NCBI GenBank assembly: GCA_034436035.1
Contig: DAOTVW010000005.1
Span: 1-10,166, forward strand
Source: UBA4823 sp034436035
GTDB taxonomy: Bacteria > Chloroflexota > Anaerolineae > Anaerolineales > UBA4823
Length of the DNA: 10,166 bases
Direction: 5' to 3'
Positions 6,274 through 10,166 of this stretch are shown piece by piece. The translations under genes and the position numbers were made by a program. Every line of letters starts with the position of its first letter. Position 1 is the first letter of the stretch. The notes below the pieces were generated by a model. That model did no database searches. It saw nothing but the letters and a program-made list of their open reading frames with translations, and was not told where the DNA came from.

Positions 6274-7605
6274 TCATTGCCCAAACAAAGCCCGAAGTTC
6301 CGCTGCCGCTCGCTTACAGGCCTCTTCAGGCGTGAGCTCACCCATCAAAGCCATGTTACCGTAGTCGCCCATGATGTCCAGCACGCCGAATGAGAGCCAT
6401 GTTGGAGGAATCCATTTCATTCCCTTTTTGGCTAGATTAGCAGCTGCTTCAAACGTTTTGAGTAAGGCGCTGTACAACTCAGGGTTGCGAGAAGTTACTT
6501 CGGGATCCTGTAGCACTGACACCCGGTTTTCTACGCCGCCGCATGCGAGATATTTTTTAGCATTGAATTTGCTCGTCATCCAGACAATGTAGGCCCACGC
6601 AGCGCCCTTGTTACGAGAATCGGAAGAGATAGCAAAGTTCCAACCCGCCAAGCCTCCGTACCAACCATTAGGACCAACAGGTGGAGGTAAGAAACCTACT
6701 TTATCATAAACTTTGGATTTTGCAGGATCAATAAGCCAACCAGCAATAGCTGTGGCGTCAAACCATAAAGCAGCTTTGCCTGCCATAAATGCTGATGACG
6801 CCTCTTCATGGGTATAGGTGGCGATGTCCGGCGGCCCCTGCCTAAGAAGCTCTACCCAGTACTTAAGTGATTCAATGACCGGAGGAGTATCAGCTATTAC
6901 CTTTCCAGTTTTCTGGTCTATCCAGCCATCCGAAAATTGATAGAGAATGTGGAGCCAACCCGAAGCAAAATAGATACCGCGTGCAGCCCGACTTACGAAC
7001 CCATATAACCCGGGCTCTCGCCCGTTGAAAAACTTCGCGGCTTCAAGAAGCTCCTCGGTAGTTGTAGGCGGACGGATGCCGTATTTCTCAAACAAATCTT
7101 TACGATAGGCAATAAAGCGAGATTCCCCTGCTGTAACTACTCCATATGGTTCTCCCTTGACAGACGAAATTGTGTCGCGATAGGCAGGAAGAATATCTTC
7201 CCAATCGAACCAAGCGGGCGTAAGCTCCGGATTCTCGAGATAAGACCTGAGAGGCTCGATCACACCTTTCTGTGCGTATTCCTCAATCCAGAAACCATCG
7301 GTCATAAGAACATCAAAGGCTCCGGTGCCAGCAGTATGAGCAGCGAAGTGCTGTTCACGAAGCTCTACCGGACCAACCTCATCGTACTCGACTTTAATGC
7401 CGGTTAGAGCCGTGAATTCAGGAGTCATAGCTTTGAATGCTTCAATGGAAGGGTGAGGAGTAGCAGATACTCTAATAGTAACCCCAGCATACTTAGCCCT
7501 AACATTGTTTACCCACGCCTGAACATCAGCAGGGAGCTCAGTCTGCGCTATTGTTGCCAGCCCCAAACATCCTATAACCAGTAACGCTAACCAAACCTTT
7601 TTCAT
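6274..7605 (-). CDS. Extracellular sugar-binding protein of the ABC importer (family 1)
   Basis: A 443-residue solute-binding protein that captures the sugar outside the membrane and delivers it to the two permeases. Seen: a signal peptide MKKVWLALLVIGCLGLATIA with a likely cut near residue 20. Cys13 in VIGC could be read as a weak lipobox, but the hydrophobic stretch before it is short, so a secreted or periplasmic form is preferred. Then VRVSATPHPSIEAF-like first-domain strands, FDVLMTDGFWIEEYAQKGV at 97-115 (typical family 1 motif), PYGVVTAGESRFIAYRKDLF at 153-172, and the second-lobe signature EEASSAFMAGKAALWFDATA at 267-286. The gene has an excellent ribosome site (AAAGGAGGG, 6 bases before ATG). 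It is the first structural gene after gntR and is followed by a hairpin. Tryptophan-rich stretches fit carbohydrate stacking. The exact ligand is not visible. Confidence 0.93.
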   Translation of the reverse strand: MKKVWLALLVIGCLGLATIAQTELPADVQAWVNNVRAKYAGVTIRVSATPHPSIEAFKAMTPEFTALTGIKVEYDEVGPVELREQHFAAHTAGTGAFDVLMTDGFWIEEYAQKGVIEPLRSYLENPELTPAWFDWEDILPAYRDTISSVKGEPYGVVTAGESRFIAYRKDLFEKYGIRPPTTTEELLEAAKFFNGREPGLYGFVSRAARGIYFASGWLHILYQFSDGWIDQKTGKVIADTPPVIESLKYWVELLRQGPPDIATYTHEEASSAFMAGKAALWFDATAIAGWLIDPAKSKVYDKVGFLPPPVGPNGWYGGLAGWNFAISSDSRNKGAAWAYIVWMTSKFNAKKYLACGGVENRVSVLQDPEVTSRNPELYSALLKTFEAAANLAKKGMKWIPPTWLSFGVLDIMGDYGNMALMGELTPEEACKRAAAELRALFGQ

Positions 7606-7703
7606 ATTTATCCCTCCTTTTTGTTTGGTAATTTATTAGTTTTGTAATTTATTTTATATCAAAACATCACCTCCTTTTTAATTTTAAAGTGTTGATTCAC
7701 AGC
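7606..7703 (-). promoter_or_regulatory. AT-rich leader upstream of the transporter genes with two strong ribosome sites
   Basis: This 98-bp gap is very AT-rich. Reading on the minus strand it holds AAAAAGGAGGTGATG (full AAGGAGGTGAT at 7666-7676). A TATAAAAT box (about 7651-7658) follows, with a poor TTAAAA 17 bases before it, as a weak promoter candidate. A two-copy 16-bp tandem repeat comes next, and then the AAAAAGGAGGG that serves the binding-protein gene. The first Shine-Dalgarno serves no long frame, only two- to four-codon ones. A promoter here is possible but unproven. Confidence 0.4.
7623..7654. repeat. Two tandem 16-bp AT-rich direct repeats
   Basis: GTTTGGTAATTTATTA (7623-7638) is followed directly by GTTTTGTAATTTATTT (7639-7654), identical at 14 of 16 positions. 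The spacing is close to one and a half helical turns. It sits between the two ribosome-site-like sequences ahead of the binding-protein gene and could be a protein site or simply low-complexity duplication. Confidence 0.6.
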
Positions 7704-7720
7704 TTATGAATCAACACTTT
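7686..7720. repeat. Perfect 14-bp inverted repeat spanning the regulator stop codon
   Basis: AAAGTGTTGATTCA (7686-7699) and TGAATCAACACTTT (7707-7720) are exact complements around a 7-base loop that contains the gntR TAA. One arm encodes the last codons (ESVDS) of the regulator. In the operon direction the stem is followed by AAAATTAAAAAGGAGG, not a T-run, so it is not a standard terminator. An RNA processing, stability or attenuation role between gntR and the transporter genes fits better. Confidence 0.75.
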
Positions 7721-8486
7721 CTTTACCCCCCGAGCGGGAAAGCTCAACTGTAAAACGATAGCGATCCCCTCGATATGTTGAGCGGACGTACTCAATAGGC
7801 TCTCCGTTTGCAAGATACGTTAAGCGCTCAAGAAGAAGCACAGGCCGGCCCATTTCAAGGTTTAAAAGGTCAGCCTCATACTCGTCAGCAGGTTTGGCTT
7901 CCACCGTCTGAAGCGCCCGTCCAAGCCTGAGCCCATACCCTTCTTCTAAGGTTTTGTAAAGGGATTCCCCGAGAAGGCCTCGTTCCACAATCCCTGGGCA
8001 AAACCGGTGGCGAATGAATGCGTTTTGAATAGCGATCACCTCTCCTTCTACCAGGCGTAGCCGGCGCAATTGCACCAGCTCTTCATCCTGGGGGATCTCC
8101 ATCTTCCTAGCCACCTCCTCGTCGTGGACCACGCAGAAAGCCAAGATTTTAGAAGTGGCAGAAAGGCCACGTAGCTGCATGTCCTCCGTAAAACTCGTCA
8201 AGCGGCGGAGCTGATCCTGCAGCCGCGGCCGCACCACAAATGATCCTCTCCCTTGCTCACGAACCAAGAAGCCCTCGCTGACAAGCTCCGATAAGGCCCG
8301 CCGCACCGTCATCCGGCTTACCTTAAATTGTTTTTGGAGCTCGCTTTCCGAAGGGAATCGCCCTCCTGCTCCAAATTTTCCGGAGATGATCCAGGAGCGG
8401 AAGATTTCCTTGAGCTGATAGTACAAAGGAACTGGACTTCGCCGGTCTAGAATTTGTTCAGCTCGGTTGACTGCTTGTTTATACAT
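7704..8486 (-). CDS. GntR-family transcriptional regulator, HutC/UTRA subfamily
   Basis: A 260-residue repressor-type regulator. An N-terminal winged helix (about 18-85) shows PLYYQLKEIFRSWI, SGKFGAGGRFPSESELQKQF and VSRMTVRRALSELVSEGFL, with the wing motif QGRGSFV. A UTRA effector domain follows (about 100-245), with LTSFTEDMQLRG at 96-107, RLRLVEGEVIAIQ and YVRSTYRGDRYRF near the end. Regulators of this type (NagR/YvoA, DasR) bind GlcNAc-6-P or GlcN-6-P, which suits the divergent nagB and downstream nagA. The frame is open up to 8705, but a near-consensus promoter places the -10 box at 8499-8504. That leaves the ATG at 8486 as the only plausible start; it has no Shine-Dalgarno and a leader of about 6 bases. 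The gene is first in the operon and probably autoregulated. Confidence 0.92.
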   Translation of the reverse strand: MYKQAVNRAEQILDRRSPVPLYYQLKEIFRSWIISGKFGAGGRFPSESELQKQFKVSRMTVRRALSELVSEGFLVREQGRGSFVVRPRLQDQLRRLTSFTEDMQLRGLSATSKILAFCVVHDEEVARKMEIPQDEELVQLRRLRLVEGEVIAIQNAFIRHRFCPGIVERGLLGESLYKTLEEGYGLRLGRALQTVEAKPADEYEADLLNLEMGRPVLLLERLTYLANGEPIEYVRSTYRGDRYRFTVELSRSGGKESVDS

Positions 8487-8505
8487 TCTAACAATTGTAT
8501 AATAC
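8479..8505. promoter_or_regulatory. Candidate GntR operator overlapping the regulator promoter
   Basis: On the plus strand TTATACA (8479-8485) and TGTATAA (8496-8502) are exact inverted repeats separated by 10 bases. Within the right arm GTATAATAC (8497-8505) is a 4-1-4 palindrome that fits the loose GntR-family pattern GT-TA-AC. Both cover the -10 box and start codon of gntR. This suggests autorepression by blocking RNA polymerase. Confidence 0.5.
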
Positions 8506-8527
8506 TCAGTCATCACCGGAGTGTCAA
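8499..8527 (-). promoter_or_regulatory. Sigma-70 type promoter of gntR and the sugar operon
   Basis: On the minus strand TTGACA (8522-8527) and TATTAT (8499-8504) are separated by exactly 17 bp: a perfect -35 and a one-mismatch -10. The predicted start site near 8492 leaves about 6 bases before the gntR ATG, implying a nearly leaderless mRNA. Confidence 0.7.
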
Positions 8528-8737
8528 GTTCTAGGGCCAGGACGTTTGTCCCGTGGTGACAGTACGGTAACAAAATGATCGTCATGGTAACGGAAAAATA
8601 CGTTTTAGATACCAAGGAAATTCGGATCGATGAGGCCACAGGGACCATGATCTGGGAAAGGATTCCGACTCCCCGCAGGTCTTTAAGGGGAAGTGGTAGA
8701 GTCACAGTTTATTGGTTTATCTTAGGTATTTATAGCT
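8506..8737. promoter_or_regulatory. Divergent intergenic region between gntR and nagB
   Basis: No credible gene is seen between the two start codons. Besides the gntR promoter it holds inverted arms GTCATCAC (8509-8516) and GTGGTGAC (8553-8560), 7 Watson-Crick pairs plus one wobble, flanking the -35. A small GGAC-gttt-GTCC hairpin lies at 8540-8551. Near nagB there is AGTGGT (8692-8697), identical to half of the DasR/NagR-type site. A degenerate palindrome GGTATTTATAGC (8725-8736) lies just before the ATG. No clear nagB promoter hexamers were found; the AT-rich run before the ATG could be a -10 for a leaderless message. Confidence 0.4.
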
Positions 8738-9463
8738 ATGCAAATAATAATTACTGAAGAATACCCCAAAATGTCACTGCAAGCTGCACGGTTTATCGCT
8801 AAAAAAATACTAGCCAAGCCCAATTTAGTTCTTGCCTTGCCAACAGGGAACACTCCTTTAGGCTTATACCGTGAACTTGTCCGTATGTTTAAAGAAGGCC
8901 TGATTGATTTTTCCAAAGTTACAGTGTTCAATTTGGATGAATATTTAGGTCTACCTCCACAGCATCCACAGAGCTTTCGAAGCTATATGCACAAACATTT
9001 TTGGGACCATGTGAACCTAAGACCAGAATCCTGTTATATCCCTTTGAGTTCACCAAAAAACCCTGAAGCTGAATGCTCTCGCTATGAACAGCTTATCGGA
9101 AGTTACGGCGGGCTTGACCTAGCTGTGTTGGGAATAGGAGAAAATGGCCATATTGCTTTCAATGAACCAGGAACCCCATTTGAAAGCCTCACGCACGTCG
9201 CCAGGCTATCCCCGGAAACGCGCGCAAGGGAAGCGAGTACGTTTGGAGGCTTGGATAAAGTGCCTACCCACGCTATTACTATGGGCATCAAGACCATTAT
9301 GCATGCACGCGAAATCCTTCTTTTAGCAAGCGGCGAAGAAAAAGCTAGCGCTCTCAGTCGCAGTTTAAAAGGGCCGGTTACGCCTGAAACACCTGCTTCA
9401 ATTCTTCAGTTGCATCCTAACTTAATAGTCATTGCTGATAGCTTGGCGGCTAAACAGCTATAG
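8738..9463 (+). CDS. nagB: Glucosamine-6-phosphate deaminase
   Basis: NagB converts glucosamine-6-phosphate to fructose-6-phosphate and ammonia, linking the pathway to glycolysis. The 241-residue protein has the full family layout: LALPTGNTPLGLY at 32-44 (phosphate loop), VFNLDEYLG at 63-71 with catalytic D67, HKHFWDHVNL at 85-94, and LGIGENGHIAFNEPG at 131-145 with N136, H138 and E143 as the charge-relay region. TMGIKTIM lies at 181-188 and ASILQLHPN at 220-228. Asn in place of the E. coli Asp141 is the Bacillus-like variant. Its length is that of Firmicutes-type, non-allosteric enzymes, shorter than E. coli NagB (266). It is divergent from gntR and the catabolic operon, a layout that allows shared control. 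No convincing Shine-Dalgarno precedes the ATG, so the transcript may be leaderless. Confidence 0.96.
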   Translation: MQIIITEEYPKMSLQAARFIAKKILAKPNLVLALPTGNTPLGLYRELVRMFKEGLIDFSKVTVFNLDEYLGLPPQHPQSFRSYMHKHFWDHVNLRPESCYIPLSSPKNPEAECSRYEQLIGSYGGLDLAVLGIGENGHIAFNEPGTPFESLTHVARLSPETRAREASTFGGLDKVPTHAITMGIKTIMHAREILLLASGEEKASALSRSLKGPVTPETPASILQLHPNLIVIADSLAAKQL

Positions 9464-9475
9464 CTTTGCATTAGG

Positions 9476-9525
9476 ACAAAAGTGGAAGTGTGTGCTTAGC
9501 CGATTTCACCGCTTAACAAAAGTGG
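9476..9525. repeat. Short direct repeat ACAAAAGTGG after nagB
   Basis: ACAAAAGTGG occurs at 9476-9485 and again at 9516-9525, exactly 40 bp apart. The second copy forms part of the terminator stem. It may be chance or a remnant of local duplication. Confidence 0.4.
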
Positions 9526-9548
9526 CCTTTTGTTAAGTCCTTTTCTCT
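9512..9548 (+). terminator. Hairpin terminator after nagB
   Basis: CTTAACAAAAG (9512-9522) and CTTTTGTTAAG (9527-9537) pair perfectly over 11 bp around a TGGC loop. A pyrimidine run TCCTTTTCTCTT follows. The stem is AT-rich, so strength may be moderate, but position and shape fit intrinsic termination of nagB. Confidence 0.7.
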
Positions 9549-9610
9549 TCCAATCCACATCCCCCTTAACCCGACCTTTTCCCCTCTAACCCTGTCCGTA
9601 TCGTAATCTC

Positions 9611-9657
9611 TTGCCTTAAAGGACCTTTTATGGTACCATTAAGAGTACCTATGGAGG
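9611..9657 (+). promoter_or_regulatory. Possible promoter, palindrome and ribosome site of the AbrB-like gene
   Basis: TTGCCT (9611-9616) and TACCAT (9634-9639) lie 17 bp apart as moderate -35 and -10 boxes. The exact 10-bp palindrome ATGGTACCAT (9630-9639) covers the -10 and could be an autoregulatory site. GGAGG at 9653-9657 lies four bases before the ATG. Confidence 0.4.
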
Positions 9658-9661
9658 CCTC

Positions 9662-9868
9662 ATGAAGCTCCGGGGCGGAGAGGTGGCGGTGGTGCGGGGA
9701 AAGGACGGCCGGTTCCGGGTAACCATCCCCAAAGATCTCGCTCTGGCTCTGGGCTTAGAAGGCGGTGAACGGGGGAAATTCCGACTTTTACGGCTTTCCT
9801 CAACCCAGGTAGTCCTCGCCCTCGAGATCACCCGGAAGAGAGGGAAGGCGGGAGAGGGTGAGCCGTGA
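9662..9868 (+). CDS. Small AbrB/SpoVT-like DNA-binding protein
   Basis: A 68-residue protein whose central part, VRGKDGRFRVTIPKDLALALGLEGGERGKFRLL (shown here as residues 11-43 in outline), matches the swapped-hairpin AbrB/MazE fold: a short strand, an I-P-K turn at 22-24, a helix ending in LGLEGG, and a final strand pair. Such proteins are dimeric DNA-binding regulators, often antitoxins or partners of the following gene. The start has GGAGG four bases upstream. Its stop overlaps a GTG start of the next frame by 4 bp (GTGA), indicating coupling. The gene is clearly GC-richer than the sugar locus, with many CTC, GGG and CGG codons, so it probably belongs to the host backbone. No toxin of the usual PIN or MazF type is seen after it in the window. 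Confidence 0.75.
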   Translation: MKLRGGEVAVVRGKDGRFRVTIPKDLALALGLEGGERGKFRLLRLSSTQVVLALEITRKRGKAGEGEP

Positions 9869-10166
9869 GGGCCGAGGAGAAAGCCCTTCTTTCCCTGTTT
9901 GAGGAAGGGGGACGAGGTGAACCTAGGCCCCCTTCCCTGGAAGCCAAAAGAAAGCCGTTAAATCGGGGGCTTACCCTCCTCTCCTTCCAGGGCGACGAAG
10001 CCTTGGTCTCCTTCCCCAGACCCCCAAGGCTCGGCGAAGCTCTTCTTCTGCGTGAGGGTCCCCGAAAACTCCTCCTCCAAGTGGTGTGGGCCAAAGCTGA
10101 AGAAAGAGGATGGGTCGCCCGGGCCAAGGTCCGCGGCCCCTGGGACGGAATTTTTCCCGGCTGGGA
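9865..10166 (+). CDS. Unrecognised protein, N-terminal part (possibly HerA-like barrel domain); runs off the edge
   Basis: A GTG at 9865, overlapping the AbrB-like stop and preceded by GAGGGTGA, opens a frame that stays open to the end of the window: 100 codons plus two bases. Seen: a charged lead (RAEEKALLSLFEEGG), a Pro-rich stretch, then alternating strands such as RGLTLLSFQGDEALVSF (34-50), GEALLLREG (57-65) and LLLQVVWAKAEE (69-80), ending GPWDGIFPGW (91-100). The beta-rich pattern and the GPWDG segment recall the N-terminal barrel of HerA-type ATPases, but the Walker motifs would lie outside the window, so this is only a suggestion. Base composition is high in GC, like the AbrB-like gene. 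An opposite-strand frame over the same bases is less credible because it lacks coupling and family features. Confidence 0.6.
   Translation, partial: MRAEEKALLSLFEEGGRGEPRPPSLEAKRKPLNRGLTLLSFQGDEALVSFPRPPRLGEALLLREGPRKLLLQVVWAKAEERGWVARAKVRGPWDGIFPGW

Noticed and set aside
7686..7720. Intrinsic terminator of gntR
   Set aside because: The stem is perfect, but the downstream sequence on the transcribed strand is A-rich with a ribosome site, not a T-run. It is listed as an inverted repeat instead.
8487..8705. Longer GntR start, up to 8705
   Set aside because: The extension would cross the near-consensus promoter and has no similarity to the family. The winged helix starts shortly after the 8486 ATG.
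8575..8757. 60-codon plus-strand frame before nagB
   Set aside because: It lies in the divergent promoter region, overlaps the nagB start, lacks a ribosome site and has no recognisable motif.
8722..8931. Minus-strand frame opposite the nagB start
   Set aside because: It is a shadow of the nagB coding region, which is unambiguous.
9828..10127. 99-codon minus-strand frame at the right edge
   Set aside because: It is Ser/Arg/Pro-rich as expected of an antisense shadow in GC-rich DNA. The plus-strand frame has a coupled start and beta-strand pattern.
1..10166. CRISPR array, tRNA or rRNA genes, insertion sequences, integrase or phage genes
   Set aside because: Reading both strands I saw no regularly spaced repeats, cloverleaf-like elements, transposase motifs or terminal inverted repeats. 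Only short local repeats were found.

Overview
The window is a bacterial amino-sugar catabolic locus, cut at both ends. Eight genes and the truncated start of a ninth lie on the minus strand, reading from about 8486 down to base 1. In transcription order they are: a HutC-type GntR regulator, a sugar-binding protein, two MalF/MalG-type ABC permeases, a Gfo/Idh/MocA oxidoreductase, a SIS-domain protein, a BadF/BadG-family sugar kinase, a neutral-ceramidase-fold hydrolase, and nagA (N-acetylglucosamine-6-phosphate deacetylase, N-terminal 165 codons only). Divergently, nagB (glucosamine-6-phosphate deaminase) reads rightward from 8738. Gene joints are tight: overlaps of 4, 8, 16 and 8 bp and gaps of 12 and 20 bp. 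This indicates one or two polycistronic messages with translational coupling.

A consistent reading is that the binding protein and permeases import an N-acylated amino sugar, the BadF-type kinase phosphorylates it, nagA deacetylates the 6-phosphate, and nagB converts glucosamine-6-P to fructose-6-P and ammonia. The Gfo/Idh/MocA, SIS and ceramidase-fold proteins are not needed for plain N-acetylglucosamine. Their insertion in the operon suggests that the true substrate is a modified or differently acylated amino sugar. The ceramidase-fold protein has no signal peptide, retains the apparent metal ligands of its family, and sits between kinase and deacetylase. It is the most interesting gene here. 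No ABC ATPase and no classical glycoside hydrolase is present.

Regulatory structure is visible. A near-consensus promoter (TTGACA, 17 bp, TATTAT) lies immediately in front of gntR, so close that the message would be almost leaderless. A GntR-like palindrome covers its -10 box. A perfect 14-bp inverted repeat spans the gntR stop codon. A 98-bp AT-rich leader before the binding-protein gene carries two strong Shine-Dalgarno sequences and a 16-bp tandem repeat. A 12-bp GC-rich hairpin separates the binding-protein gene from the permease genes, as expected for differential expression.

Right of nagB, a hairpin terminator (9512-9537) ends the locus. From about 9650 the DNA becomes visibly more GC-rich. 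It holds a small AbrB/SpoVT-like protein overlapping by 4 bp the start of another gene that runs off the edge, possibly HerA-like. The contrast in base composition suggests that the sugar locus may be a module acquired by, or inserted in, a GC-richer genome. The organism cannot be named from this window. A bacterium with both GGAGG ribosome sites and probably leaderless genes fits, for example a deep-branching thermophile-like lineage, but that is a guess.
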